Below the pieces are notes generated by a model. That model saw only the letters and a program-made list of their open reading frames with translations, had not been told where the DNA came from and searched no databases. The position numbers and the translations under genes are program-made. A stretch of 64,000 bases of DNA, taken from NCBI GenBank assembly GCA_018402085.1, contig JAGYJM010000002.1, positions 3,414,526 to 3,478,525 on the forward strand. The letters run 5' to 3'. The DNA is from Flavobacteriales bacterium (GTDB taxonomy: Bacteria; Bacteroidota; Bacteroidia; Flavobacteriales_D; Sanyastnellaceae). Within the stretch, counting starts at the first letter, position 1; each line of letters opens with the position of its first letter. Positions 1-9,847 of the stretch are shown here, in pieces.

Positions 1-2594
1 CTTTCGTGCAAGAGTCTGACACCTACGAACTGGAGCTACGTGAAGCTGAACTCGAAGTGTCGGTTACCTTCCTCGAGTCAGAATTGCTGCCGGGTGACGA
101 GACATTTGTGACCGTTGCCGTTGGTCATACGCAGCAGTCAACCGGTAATGCCTACAACGTGGAGTTGCTCAATGATCTTCCGGTCGGACTGCAATTTGTG
201 AGCGGGTCTTTCATCAATGAATGTGACGAACTCATGGGTTCCGGTCCGGCGCACAATTTCGGGTCGATTTCAGCAGAATGGGATAGCATTCCGCTCGGGG
301 TGACCTGTGAGCTGGTATATATCGCTCGCGTTTCAGAGATTTTTCCGCCGTGTACCACCACCGAATTGTGCGCTGAAGTGGAGTTTGCCTCTGCCTTCGA
401 CCTCCATCTCGACACTCTCAACTACGGACCGGTTAACCCAATGGGGGTGCGCCGAACCGGCAACACCAATGACATGGGGGGCGAACTGAATGATTATTTT
501 CTCGGAGCGTGTGATCAACTTGAAGTCGTAACCAGCAACCTGTCTACGCCTACAATTGTCGGTTCACAAAGCTTTTGCGAAGGAGAAGACCTCACCATCA
601 GCATCCCGCAATATGCCGGAACCATCGTTCAGTACCACTGGAGCGGTCCGGCTGTACCGCCGGGGTACAATAATCCTGAACTGATTATCCCGGATGCCGA
701 TCCGTCAGCAAGTGGAGAGTATTCGGTATTTGTGGAAATCGGTCAATGCGCTACGGATGAGTCGGCACCGTTCAACGCACTCGTAAATGAGCGCCCGCAA
801 GCCACCGTTGACGCCGTGAACCTTCCATGTGCATCCGGGCTTGAAGACCTAACGCTTACACCTGAGGTAGTAGGCGGCGAGGGTCCGTACTCCTTCGCCT
901 GGAGCGGACCAAACTACTTTTCGGCAGACAGCCTTGCCGTCATCGAAGATGCTGACGAAAGCAACAGCGGTGTATACAACCTGACCGTTACGGATCAGAA
1001 CGGCTGCGCTGCGGCTCCGGTCAATGCGCAGGTGAATATCTCCACGGCCCCACCGCTGCCGGAGATCGACTCCGGAGCAACCCTATGTGAAGGAGCAACC
1101 CTGAGCCTCGAGTGCAACAACTACACCGGAGCCATTGCCTACCACTGGCAGGGCCCGTCAGACGAAGTCACAACGGTCACCCCCGTGCTGACCATCAGCA
1201 GCGCTGACCCTTCAATGTCAGGAAGCTGGACCGTCTCTGTGGAGCTTGAGAACTGTGCAAGTGACCCGTCAACAGAGGTGCTTGTAACCGTAAATCCACA
1301 ACCTGCAGCCCCGGTGTTTACGGCAAACGCCACAAGCCTTTGTGCCGGCGAGACCCTCACATTCACCACGACGGCTGATGCTGACGGCTACACCTGGTCC
1401 GGCCCGAACGGCTACAGCGCCAACACCCAGTCTCCTCCGGCCATTGAGTCAGTTACAGTACTCGGAGAAGGAACCTATAGTCTTGTAGTCACAGAGAACG
1501 GCTGCGCGTCAGAGGCATTCACCTTGCCACTTACGGTCAATCCACTCCCCGAAACGCCCGGCCTTGGAAGCAATAGTCCGTTGTGCGAAGGAGACGCCCT
1601 TCTTCTGAGTGCGTCGGCAATGGCTGATGTGTTTGAATGGTACCTGCCTGATGGCAGTACACAAAATACCGTGAGCTCAAGCCTCATGATTCAGAACGTC
1701 ACGGCGGGTCAGCAGGGAAATTATCGCCTGCGCATATCAGACGGTACGTGTTGGAGCCTTCTGAGCAATGAAGAAGAGGTTGTTGTTGATGCCGTACCTG
1801 AAGAACAGGCATTTGCAGGAAACGACCCTGTGGCATGTGAGGGCCAAGATCTGATCTTGCAAGCAGCTAATGACCCATCGCTCAGCGGCTTCTGGTCAAG
1901 CACACACGAAGAGGTGCAGATCGCGAGCCCCAATGCCCCCGCAACAGGCGTTACGGGCCTCCAGCCAGGGCAAACGTACAGCTTTACATGGTCACTCTTT
2001 ACCGAAGGCTGTGGTGTGTACAGTACTGATGAGCTGAATGTCATTGCGCCTGAATCGCCCGAAGCGTTTGAAGACTATGCGGAGATGCTTCAGAACGACA
2101 TGATTGACCTGTTCGTCACAGAAAACGACGACTTCGGAAGCGTAGCCTACACCATCAGCATCATCGACCAGCCCGATTTTGGACAGGCAGAAGTGAACGG
2201 TGACGCCATCATCGAGTACCGTCCGGAGACCGATTACAGCGGCGAAGACGAGCTCGTGTATGAATTGTGCGTTGATGCTTGTCCGAACATGTGCGATACC
2301 GCGGTCGTTCGGCTTCAGGTCTTTCCGGTACTGCGAATTCCCGATGTAATGACACCCAACGGTGACGGCATGAATGATTTCTTCGAGATCGAAGGCATTG
2401 ATCGCTTCCCGCAGAACGAGCTTTATGTGTACAACCGTTGGGGGCGTGAGATCTACAGCGCGACAGACTATGCCAATGAATGGGATGCCACCTTCAATGG
2501 GGTTGCCGTGCCGAATGGCACCTATTTCTATGTCCTCAATAACCGCCTCAACGGCCAGCAACTGGCGCAGGGCTATGTGACCATCCATCAATAA
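1..2594 (+). CDS. Type IX-secreted adhesin with gliding-motility-type C-terminal domain (5' end cut by window)
   Basis: The frame is open at the left edge, so this is the C-terminal part (more than 860 residues) of a surface protein. It starts with a DUF11-like beta domain, followed by about six Ig/PKD-like units of 85-100 residues, each with a Cys near its start (motifs of the type LCEG-x-L) and a W-x-GP core. Next comes a bacterial Ig-like unit (YRPETDYSGEDELVYE). The last ~90 residues, from MTPNGDGMNDFF through YNRWGREIY to GTYFYVL, are the gliding motility-associated (type B) sorting domain recognised by the T9SS. It is followed within 10 bp by a PorP/SprF gene and then an OmpA gene; in this phylum such trios are adhesin plus dedicated secretion partners. 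Ligand unknown. Confidence 0.9.
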   Translation, partial: FVQESDTYELELREAELEVSVTFLESELLPGDETFVTVAVGHTQQSTGNAYNVELLNDLPVGLQFVSGSFINECDELMGSGPAHNFGSISAEWDSIPLGVTCELVYIARVSEIFPPCTTTELCAEVEFASAFDLHLDTLNYGPVNPMGVRRTGNTNDMGGELNDYFLGACDQLEVVTSNLSTPTIVGSQSFCEGEDLTISIPQYAGTIVQYHWSGPAVPPGYNNPELIIPDADPSASGEYSVFVEIGQCATDESAPFNALVNERPQATVDAVNLPCASGLEDLTLTPEVVGGEGPYSFAWSGPNYFSADSLAVIEDADESNSGVYNLTVTDQNGCAAAPVNAQVNISTAPPLPEIDSGATLCEGATLSLECNNYTGAIAYHWQGPSDEVTTVTPVLTISSADPSMSGSWTVSVELENCASDPSTEVLVTVNPQPAAPVFTANATSLCAGETLTFTTTADADGYTWSGPNGYSANTQSPPAIESVTVLGEGTYSLVVTENGCASEAFTLPLTVNPLPETPGLGSNSPLCEGDALLLSASAMADVFEWYLPDGSTQNTVSSSLMIQNVTAGQQGNYRLRISDGTCWSLLSNEEEVVVDAVPEEQAFAGNDPVACEGQDLILQAANDPSLSGFWSSTHEEVQIASPNAPATGVTGLQPGQTYSFTWSLFTEGCGVYSTDELNVIAPESPEAFEDYAEMLQNDMIDLFVTENDDFGSVAYTISIIDQPDFGQAEVNGDAIIEYRPETDYSGEDELVYELCVDACPNMCDTAVVRLQVFPVLRIPDVMTPNGDGMNDFFEIEGIDRFPQNELYVYNRWGREIYSATDYANEWDATFNGVAVPNGTYFYVLNNRLNGQQLAQGYVTIHQ

Positions 2595-2603
2595 GCTTAC
2601 AAC

Positions 2604-3548
2604 ATGAAGAAATTCAAACATATCCTTCTCAGTGCCGTCATGTTGATGACGCTCATGCTCTTGTACCGGCTTGAGCTTTGCGCCCAGCAGTATGTAGGCC
2701 ACACGATGGCGCTCTGGAATCAAATGGCGCTGAATCCTGCGTATTGTGGCAGCGAAGAATCGCTGGATGCAGGACTCTTCGTACGCAATCAGTGGACCGG
2801 TCTCGATGGTGCGCCGAGAACCGAGAATCTTTTTGTGCACTCTCCTCTTGCGCACGGACAGTTTGGTGTCGGACTCAATGTGATGCGCGACCGTCTTGGC
2901 ATTTCCGGTACGACGGGCGCTCAGGTCAGCTTCTCATACAAAATGGCCTTTGACCAGGGCACACTTTCACTTGGTCTGAGCGGTGAGTTCGCGAATCACC
3001 GCATGAACTGGACCCAAACCGATGCTTTCGTAGAAGGTGACCAGGCGATTCCGATGGCTGATATCGCTAATAATGAGTACAATTTTGGATTTGGAGCACA
3101 TTTTCGCAATGAGCACTTCTATGTGGGGCTCGCCATACCTCGACTTTTAGAGAGCAGCACCGATTTTCTCAACCAGGAAGCCGGACTGATGGCCTCCTTT
3201 ACGCACAGAAGGCACTTCTACCTCCAGGCCGGTGGTATCTGGCGCGCCGGAGAGCGGTTGTATATCCACCCTGTTGCGATGGCGCGCTATGTGCAAGGCG
3301 CGCCTTTCCAGACAGACCTGGGTGTGCTTTTCTACCTGAAAGATCTGTTGTGGTTTGGGCCTTCGTACCGATGGGGCGATTCAGTGAGCATGATGTTCAA
3401 TTATGAAGTGAACGAGCAGCTCTCCGTAGGCTACGCGTATGACTTCACCATCACGCAGCTGCAAGGACACATGGGTTCGCACGAGTTTTACCTCGGTTAC
3501 ACCCTCCGCAAGCAACGTGACGGCTACAATCACCCGAGATTCTTCTGA
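2604..3548 (+). CDS. PorP/SprF family type IX secretion outer-membrane protein
   Basis: A 314-residue protein with an N-terminal signal peptide ending near residue 28. The mature N-terminus has the family signature (QYVGHTMALWNQMALNPAYCG, then FVRNQWTGLDGAPRT). The rest alternates beta strands typical of a small outer-membrane barrel and ends in HPRFF with a terminal aromatic. PorP/SprF proteins act with PorK/N/L/M in the T9SS; SprF paralogues encoded beside an adhesin are needed to secrete that adhesin. The gene lies 9 bp after the adhesin stop and 4 bp before the OmpA gene, so the three are almost certainly one operon. The start at 2604 is the only one that gives the signal peptide; no clear Shine-Dalgarno sequence is seen, as usual in this phylum. 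Confidence 0.93.
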   Translation: MKKFKHILLSAVMLMTLMLLYRLELCAQQYVGHTMALWNQMALNPAYCGSEESLDAGLFVRNQWTGLDGAPRTENLFVHSPLAHGQFGVGLNVMRDRLGISGTTGAQVSFSYKMAFDQGTLSLGLSGEFANHRMNWTQTDAFVEGDQAIPMADIANNEYNFGFGAHFRNEHFYVGLAIPRLLESSTDFLNQEAGLMASFTHRRHFYLQAGGIWRAGERLYIHPVAMARYVQGAPFQTDLGVLFYLKDLLWFGPSYRWGDSVSMMFNYEVNEQLSVGYAYDFTITQLQGHMGSHEFYLGYTLRKQRDGYNHPRFF

Positions 3549-3552
3549 GCAG

Positions 3553-5847
3553 ATGATGAAAAGAATACTATTTACGATGATCGGGCTGCTCGTGGCCGGG
3601 GCTGTTCAGTCTCAGTTGCGCAAGGCAGAAGAGGCTTTTAAGCACCACCACTACAAAGAAGCCATTGTTCACTTTGACAAGGCAATCCGCAAAGACCTGG
3701 ATAATGACGAAGCGATCACCAAAATGGCCATCTGCTTCTGGAAAACGAACCAGCTCCCTGAAGCTGAATATTGGTTCACAAGGGCGGCTTTGATGAACGA
3801 TGACCCCGAGGTTAAGCTCATGTATGCTCAGGTGTTGATTGCCAATAAAAAATATGAGAAAGCAGCCGAGTGGCTCTCCCGCTATATCAATGCGGTAACC
3901 AATGAAGACAAGATCCATCATGCTTCACAGCTTAGAACCTGGGCGGAGGCACTGTATTCGGGTGCATTCCGTGACGACGACTGCAAGGTGGTGCCGGCAA
4001 GTGTCAATTCGTATGCGCTTGATTTTGCGCCGGTGCTTCATCAAGAGCGACTGTACTTTGTAACCAACCGGAGAGGGGTGCGCCATCGATCAGGGCAATA
4101 TGACCCGTGGACAGGCATGCGGTTTACCGATATCTTCGTCGCTGATAATGAAGGTGAAGGCGTGCTCACAAATGAGCGTCCGGCAGACGATTTCCCACTC
4201 ACCGCCTTTCACGATGGTCCGGTGACCTTCAGTAGTGACGGGAATGAAGCTTACGCAACGGTTTCTGATTTCGAAGACAACAAGCGCCACTACGATGACA
4301 GCAACAACACACGGGTGAAGATCGTTCGCTTTGTGCGCAGTGCTGACAACACGTGGGTGCGTTCCGGAGACCTTCCTTTCGCAAGCCGTGAGTACAATAC
4401 TGCACATCCTACGCTGAGTGCAGACGGCAGAACGCTCGTCTACGCGGCTGACAAACCGGGCGGCTTCGGTGGTATGGACCTGTACACCGTTGAACGAAAC
4501 GAGGCCGGAGAGTGGGGTAGTCCGCGTCTGCTCGGGGCACACATTAATACCCGCGGAAACGAGACATTTCCTTACCTCCACGAAAATGGAAGCCTCTACT
4601 TTGCCTCCAACTGGCACCCCGGATTTGGCGGCATGGATATTTTCAGAAGTGCAGCAGATGAAAAAAGTTGGGGAATTCCCGAAAACCTCGGATTACCGCT
4701 GAACAGTGAACGAGATGATTTTGGTATCTGTTTCGAGGAGAAAGGCGAGAGCGGTTTTCTTTCTTCTAACCGCAGTGGAGATGGCAAAGATGAGATCCTG
4801 TACTTCCGGTATATGGTTGGGCGGCGTATCGCAGGACAATTGCGCGAGTGCACATCGCTTCAGCCGATAGCGAACGCACAGATTACGCTTGAGGGAAAAG
4901 AGAAGTATATTGATTATGCTTTTACAGATAGCGATGGCCGATTTAGTTTTACCGTTTCTGAAGGGAATGAATTTACGATAAGCGCCGAAAAGCAAGGCTT
5001 TCTGTCCGATGATGCATGTAACGCAAGCACAAACTGCAAACTCGAGGATGTGCCTGAAGGGGGGGCTGTAAACGTGCAGCTTGCCCTTGCAGCCGAGCCT
5101 CGACACGGTGATCACCTTGGGTACCTCTGTGGAACGGTGCGCAACGATTTGTATGGAAACCCGCTTCCTAACAGCACAATCCGATTGTTGCACGGCAGCG
5201 GTGAGGTAGTAGCCGAAGCAACCGGCATCACAGGATCTTTCTTCATTCCCGCCCGTAAGGGCGAAACCTACAGGCTTATGGTAAGCCGGCCGGGCTTCTT
5301 CAACTTTGAGCATGAACTGGTGCTTACACCTTCTTATGATGGCTGCCATGAAGTACAGGTCAACCTAACGCCCGATCGTCGCGAAATACCGGCACCCCTG
5401 GTGCTGGAAGAAGTAGACCTTGACGAGGGAGTTGTCATTGAACTCTACCACATTTATTTTGACCGCGACAAGGCGACCCTCCGTGACGAGGCTGTTCAGG
5501 ATCTCGAGACCTTCTACACGTTGCTGCAGCAATACCCTTCTATACAAGGTGAAATCATGGCGCATACCGACTCTCGTGCGAGTGACGGCTACAACCAGGA
5601 ACTCTCTCAACGCAGAGCAGAATCTGTGAGGGGCTACCTTATCGGTAAGGGAATTGCACCTGATCGACTGACGGCAAAAGGCTATGGCGAATCCAGACTC
5701 ATCAACCATTGCGAAGACGGCGTCTCGTGCAGCGAAGAACAGCACCAGCGCAATAGGCGGGTAGAGTTCAGGGTTACAGGCATCGATAAAGAAATCGACG
5801 TGAAGAGTTCAGAAGGGCAGCGTTTCTCAGATGAGGTTCAGCCTTAA
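3553..5847 (+). CDS. OmpA family protein with TPR and beta-propeller (PorE-like)
   Basis: About 764 residues from the start MMKRILFTMIGLL, chosen because it gives a signal peptide and begins 4 bp after the porP/sprF stop; a longer upstream reading would overlap porP/sprF without a signal. Residues ~20-130 are TPR-like helices (AEEAFKHHHYKEAIVHFDKAI). Residues ~140-430 carry PD40/WD40-like blades (HPTLSADGRTLVYAAD, GGFGGMDLY, GFGGMDIF). Two carboxypeptidase-regulatory-like beta domains follow (~435-620). The C-terminal ~130 residues are OmpA-like (IYFDRDKATL, TDSRASDGYNQELSQRRAESV, NRRVEF) and should bind peptidoglycan. This matches PorE-type proteins that anchor the T9SS to the cell wall. The stop overlaps the convergent leuS stop by 4 bp. 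Confidence 0.9.
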   Translation: MMKRILFTMIGLLVAGAVQSQLRKAEEAFKHHHYKEAIVHFDKAIRKDLDNDEAITKMAICFWKTNQLPEAEYWFTRAALMNDDPEVKLMYAQVLIANKKYEKAAEWLSRYINAVTNEDKIHHASQLRTWAEALYSGAFRDDDCKVVPASVNSYALDFAPVLHQERLYFVTNRRGVRHRSGQYDPWTGMRFTDIFVADNEGEGVLTNERPADDFPLTAFHDGPVTFSSDGNEAYATVSDFEDNKRHYDDSNNTRVKIVRFVRSADNTWVRSGDLPFASREYNTAHPTLSADGRTLVYAADKPGGFGGMDLYTVERNEAGEWGSPRLLGAHINTRGNETFPYLHENGSLYFASNWHPGFGGMDIFRSAADEKSWGIPENLGLPLNSERDDFGICFEEKGESGFLSSNRSGDGKDEILYFRYMVGRRIAGQLRECTSLQPIANAQITLEGKEKYIDYAFTDSDGRFSFTVSEGNEFTISAEKQGFLSDDACNASTNCKLEDVPEGGAVNVQLALAAEPRHGDHLGYLCGTVRNDLYGNPLPNSTIRLLHGSGEVVAEATGITGSFFIPARKGETYRLMVSRPGFFNFEHELVLTPSYDGCHEVQVNLTPDRREIPAPLVLEEVDLDEGVVIELYHIYFDRDKATLRDEAVQDLETFYTLLQQYPSIQGEIMAHTDSRASDGYNQELSQRRAESVRGYLIGKGIAPDRLTAKGYGESRLINHCEDGVSCSEEQHQRNRRVEFRVTGIDKEIDVKSSEGQRFSDEVQP

Positions 5848-8666
5848 ACCACCACGTTGATGATCCGCCCCGGAACCACAATGACTTTGCGCGGCTCTTT
5901 ACCTTCGAGGTATTGAGCCGCTTTTTCATGGTCAAGCACTTCCTTCTTAACCGAATCCTGTGACATGTCAAGGGGCAGGTCAATCTTGAAGCGTACTTTA
6001 CCATTGAACTGTACAGGATAGGAGAATGACTTCTCGATGAGGTAGTCTTCGTTCCATTCCGGCCAATTCGCATCGGTCACTGACCCTTCATGGCCCAGTT
6101 TAGTCCACAACTCTTCGGCCATGTGAGGTGCGTAAGGAGCCAGCAGAATGCTAAGGGGCTCAAGTGCTTCGCGGTGGCAGCACTCTTGCTCAGTAAGCTC
6201 GTTCACGCAGATCATCATCGCACTCACCACAGTGTTCCACGAATGGCGGTCAAGGTCTTCAGTAACTTTCTTGATGGTCTTGTGCACTGATTTGCGCATG
6301 TCAGCGGTCGGGGTGTCATCGCTGATGCTGACTTCGTTCTGATCATTGTGGTAAAGACGCCACAGTTTCCGCAGGAAGTTGTGCACCCCGTTGATGCCTT
6401 TGGTGTCCCACGGTTTATGCTGCTCTACCGGACCCAGGAACATCTCGTAACAACGGAGGGTGTCTGCGCCGTACTCCATCACGAGTTCATCAGGAGTTTG
6501 CACGTTGTACTTCGACTTTGACATCTTCTCCACCTCAGAGCCGCAGAGGTATTGCCCTTTGTCGTTCAGCACAAATTCAGCATCGGCGAACTCTGAGCGC
6601 CACTTCTTGAAGCCTTCAACGTCGAGCACATCGTTGTCTACAAGGGAGATATCAACGTGGAGACGTTGCGTCTGGTACTCTTTGCGCTTGTCAAAGGAGA
6701 CAAATTTGTTTTGGTCTTTGACCCGGTACACAAAGCTCGACCGCCCCTGGATCATCCCCTGGTTGATCATCTTTTTGAAAGGCTCGTCAAAGCCAATGTA
6801 ACCGCGATCAAACAGGAACTTCGTCCAGAAACGACTGTACAACAGGTGTCCGGTCGCATGTTCGGCGCCGCCCATGTAAAAGTCAACCTGGCCCCAGTAG
6901 TCGGAGCGCTCACGGCTGCAGAAGGCCTCGTCATTGTGCGGATCCATGTAGCGCAGGAAGTACCAGCTTGATCCTGCCCAGCCCGGCATGGTATTGGTCT
7001 CCATTCGGTCACCGCGCCAGACGTTCCAGTCTTCTTTTTTCGCTCGGGCCAGGGGTGGCTCGCCATCTTCGGTAGGTAGGTATTTGTCAACCGGAGGGAG
7101 CGTCACCTGCTCGTCTTCGATGATTTTCGGCACCCCATTTTCGTAGTAAACCGGGAAGGGCTCTCCCCAGTAGCGCTGGCGGCTGAAAACGGCGTCGCGG
7201 AGGCGGTAATTCACCTTGCCCGTGCCCACACCGATGGCCTCCAGTTCTGCAATCGCCCTGCCAATGGCAGCTTCTCCCGAAAGACCATTCAGAAATTCAG
7301 ATTCAGCAATAGGGGTTGACTTGTCAGTGTGCGCCCCTTCACTGATATCGACACCTTCGAAAATATTCGGGATCGGAATGCGGAAATGTGTGGCGAAATC
7401 CCAGTCGCGCTGATCACCGCACGGAACAGCCATCACAGCGCCTGTGCCATAAGACGCCAATACGTAATCACCAATCCAGATCGGCACCTTGCTGCCATTG
7501 AACGGATGCAACGCATGGGCACCGGTGAACTGACCGCTGATATCTTTCGTGTCGTTTTGCCGTTCGCGCTCGCTTCTCGCAGCAGCTTTCTGAACGTACT
7601 CGTTCACGACATCTATGTAGTCACTTGTGGTGATTTTCCCCACCAGCGGATGTTCCGGAGCGAGCACCATAAAGCTGACTCCGAAGATGGTGTCGGGGCG
7701 GGTTGTGAAGACTTCGATGGCATCGTCATGTCCGTCAATACCAAAGAGCACACTGGCTCCTTCAGAACGTCCGATCCAGTTTCGCTGCACTTCTTTAATC
7801 GAATCGCTCCAGTCAATTTTGTTCAGGTCATTCAGCAGGCGTTCGGCATAAGCTGTGATGCGCATGATCCACTGGCGCATCTTTTTCTGTTCTACGAGAT
7901 GCCCCCCGCGCTCAGACCGGCCGTCTTTGACTTCGTCATTGGCAAGCACTGTTCCGAGAGCCGGACACCAATTGACTACCGAGTCAGCGAGGTACGTCAA
8001 CCTGAAATGCATCAGGATCTTCTGCTGCTGCACATCGGTCATGCTTTTCCAGTCAGTGGCAGTGAATTCACCGCTGAAATACTGTCCGAACAACGGGAAC
8101 TCCTCAGATGAGAGTCCCTTCCACCAATCGTCTTCAACGGCGGCGTTGACATTATAGGTGCCGTTCTCTTCGAATTTGGCAACCAATGTGTCTATTGCTT
8201 CGGCTTTATCGGTGTCAGTGTTATACCATGAATCAAAAAGGCGGGCAAAGATCCACTGTGTCCACGTGTAATAGGTAGGTTCACTCGTGCGCACTTCCCT
8301 GCTCCAGTCATAACAAAAGCCAAGCTGATCGAGCTGCTCCCGATACCGCGCGATATTTTTTTCCGTTGTGACTGCCGGATGCTGTCCGGTCTCAATCGCA
8401 TACTGCTCGGCGGGGAGGCCGAACGAATCATATCCCATCGGATGAAGCACGTTATACCCACGGTGCCGCATGTAGCGTGCATATACGTCAGAGGCGATGT
8501 ATCCAAGCGGGTGCCCTACGTGAAGCCCGGCGCCTGAAGGGTACGGGAACATGTCAAGTACGTAGTACTTTTCCTTGTTCGGGTCTTCGGTTACACGGTA
8601 GGTGTTTTGCTCCTGCCAGTGTTGGCGCCACTTCTTCTCAATGGCTCTGAAATCGTACTCCATCAC
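5844..8666 (-). CDS. leuS: Leucine--tRNA ligase
   Basis: A 940-residue class I aminoacyl-tRNA synthetase that charges tRNA-Leu in the cytoplasm. The N-terminus has MFPYPSGAGLHVGH, with the HIGH-type motif as HVGH at residues 49-52, followed by the LeuS-specific HPMGYDSFGLPAEQYAI. The CP1 editing domain contains FTTRPDTIFG. KMSKSKYN lies near residue 713, and an anticodon-binding domain and C-terminal extension follow. The length is normal for the bacterial enzyme. Either of the first two Met codons could start it. A 65-bp gap with a palindromic hairpin separates it from the same-strand gene upstream. An open frame on the opposite strand inside it is a coding shadow. Confidence 0.98.
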   Translation of the reverse strand: MMEYDFRAIEKKWRQHWQEQNTYRVTEDPNKEKYYVLDMFPYPSGAGLHVGHPLGYIASDVYARYMRHRGYNVLHPMGYDSFGLPAEQYAIETGQHPAVTTEKNIARYREQLDQLGFCYDWSREVRTSEPTYYTWTQWIFARLFDSWYNTDTDKAEAIDTLVAKFEENGTYNVNAAVEDDWWKGLSSEEFPLFGQYFSGEFTATDWKSMTDVQQQKILMHFRLTYLADSVVNWCPALGTVLANDEVKDGRSERGGHLVEQKKMRQWIMRITAYAERLLNDLNKIDWSDSIKEVQRNWIGRSEGASVLFGIDGHDDAIEVFTTRPDTIFGVSFMVLAPEHPLVGKITTSDYIDVVNEYVQKAAARSERERQNDTKDISGQFTGAHALHPFNGSKVPIWIGDYVLASYGTGAVMAVPCGDQRDWDFATHFRIPIPNIFEGVDISEGAHTDKSTPIAESEFLNGLSGEAAIGRAIAELEAIGVGTGKVNYRLRDAVFSRQRYWGEPFPVYYENGVPKIIEDEQVTLPPVDKYLPTEDGEPPLARAKKEDWNVWRGDRMETNTMPGWAGSSWYFLRYMDPHNDEAFCSRERSDYWGQVDFYMGGAEHATGHLLYSRFWTKFLFDRGYIGFDEPFKKMINQGMIQGRSSFVYRVKDQNKFVSFDKRKEYQTQRLHVDISLVDNDVLDVEGFKKWRSEFADAEFVLNDKGQYLCGSEVEKMSKSKYNVQTPDELVMEYGADTLRCYEMFLGPVEQHKPWDTKGINGVHNFLRKLWRLYHNDQNEVSISDDTPTADMRKSVHKTIKKVTEDLDRHSWNTVVSAMMICVNELTEQECCHREALEPLSILLAPYAPHMAEELWTKLGHEGSVTDANWPEWNEDYLIEKSFSYPVQFNGKVRFKIDLPLDMSQDSVKKEVLDHEKAAQYLEGKEPRKVIVVPGRIINVVV

Positions 8667-8702
8667 ACGAAAATTTACTCGCGAAAATAGGGCTTCTCTA
8701 TG

Positions 8703-8726
8703 GTTTCGCCGCGAAAGCGGCGGATG
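8703..8726. repeat. REP-like hairpin, CGCCGC/GCGGCG type
   Basis: Perfect hairpin CGCCGC-GAAA-GCGGCG (8707-8722) with a GNRA tetraloop, flanked by GGTTT and GATG, in the 65-bp gap between leuS and the next gene. The same core with the GGATG flank recurs at 46665, 52558 and (inverted) 49146, so this is a dispersed element rather than a simple terminator. No T-run follows on either strand. Confidence 0.6.
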
Positions 8727-8731
8727 TCAGA

Positions 8732-9754
8732 TTACCACTGTACAGCAAGTTTACCCGTAGTGTGGCGCTCTTCAAGTGCTTCGTGGGCTTCAGCCAGCCG
8801 GTCGATCGGATAGACACCTCCTGACCGGGGAGCAATCACACCTTCCTGATATAGTTCCATCAGGCGCTCTAGCCCTTCTGCAATGCGCTCAGGTTTGTGG
8901 TCGGCTATTTTAAGCATGTTCACGCCAACAATTGACTGACTCTTAGCCATGCAAAGCAGTGGAATGAATAGCCCCATCTTCCAGAGCAGACGAAGTGTAG
9001 CCAGCTTACCTCCTTTCATGCCGGCACGTTCAGCAGCGCCGTACAAGACGAGGCGGCCACCAGCACCCAGCAGCCTCATGTCTTTTTTGAAAGTGCTTCC
9101 AGCGATGGCATTGAAACTGAGGTCAAGTCGCGCCTCGCCCAGGAGTTTTCGAATTGCCTCTTCGTAGTCGGTTTCTCGATAATTGATTGGGTGATGGACG
9201 CCCATTTCACGCAGTTGCTGAATTTTTTCTTCGCTTCCGGCGGTGGCGTAAATCTCACAGCCTTTCCAAAGGGCTAGTTGCGTGAGCGCCGTACCCACAC
9301 CTCCTGCTGCAGCATGGATCAATACGCGCTCACCCCGGTGAATGTTGGTAGACTGAAAAGCGGCGTGCCATGCGGTGGTGTATTGCGTACCAAAGGCACA
9401 GGCTTCGGCCAGACCCAATTCAGCAGGAACTTCAACAACACCGGTCAGCCGGGTCACGCAATACTCGGCATATGCTCCAAATCGTGTCATGGCTGCAACT
9501 CGCTTGCCAACAAGTGTGTCATCCGCACCGGGACCAACTTCTTCGATGGTACCCACAAGGTCGTAGCCCAACACAGAGGGCAAAGGCGGCGCTTCACGGT
9601 ATAAGCCCTGACGGGCCATAACATCTGCAAAATTCAGGCCGAATGCTTCTACGCGTATACATACTTCACCCGATTTTGGCACCGGGCGCTTCATTTCTCG
9701 GATTTCAAAGGCATCAGCGGCATTGCCGTTGCGCACCAAAACGGCAGCTCTCAT
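8732..9754 (-). CDS. Zinc-independent MDR oxidoreductase (quinone reductase/VAT-1-like)
   Basis: About 340 residues from MRAAVLVRNG; an in-frame Met nine codons earlier is possible but adds an unrelated peptide. It has the medium-chain dehydrogenase fold: an N-terminal GroES-like domain (GEVCIRVEAFGLNFADVMARQG, LGYDLVGTIEEVG) and a Rossmann domain with VLIHAAAGGVGTAL for NADPH. The Cys and His ligands of the zinc alcohol dehydrogenases are absent, placing it with NADPH:quinone reductases, and the pattern is closest to VAT-1-like members. Substrate cannot be told from sequence; reduction of quinones or activated enones is the usual family reaction. It is upstream of leuS on the same strand, with no functional link apparent. 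Confidence 0.85.
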   Translation of the reverse strand: MRAAVLVRNGNAADAFEIREMKRPVPKSGEVCIRVEAFGLNFADVMARQGLYREAPPLPSVLGYDLVGTIEEVGPGADDTLVGKRVAAMTRFGAYAEYCVTRLTGVVEVPAELGLAEACAFGTQYTTAWHAAFQSTNIHRGERVLIHAAAGGVGTALTQLALWKGCEIYATAGSEEKIQQLREMGVHHPINYRETDYEEAIRKLLGEARLDLSFNAIAGSTFKKDMRLLGAGGRLVLYGAAERAGMKGGKLATLRLLWKMGLFIPLLCMAKSQSIVGVNMLKIADHKPERIAEGLERLMELYQEGVIAPRSGGVYPIDRLAEAHEALEERHTTGKLAVQW

Positions 9755-9797
9755 AAATAAGTGTTTCAACAAAGATGCCAAAACATTAAAAAGGGCA

Positions 9798-9830
9798 TAA
9801 AAAAAGCGTCGCTAAACAGCGACGCTTTCT
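9798..9830 (-). terminator. Rho-independent terminator of the M43 protease gene
   Basis: Perfect 11-bp stem (9803-9813 with 9818-9828) and a 4-nt loop, followed on the minus strand by seven T residues (9799-9805 read as A on plus). It lies 19 bp beyond the protease stop and before the MDR gene. Confidence 0.9.
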
Positions 9831-9847
9831 GATGTGTAGGGATATTG

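Noticed and set aside
1992..2855. 287-codon minus-strand frame opposite the adhesin end and porP start
   Set aside because: It overlaps two well supported genes and has no recognisable domain.
7329..8111. 260-codon plus-strand frame inside leuS
   Set aside because: It lies wholly antisense to a conserved synthetase, with no signal or family; a coding shadow.
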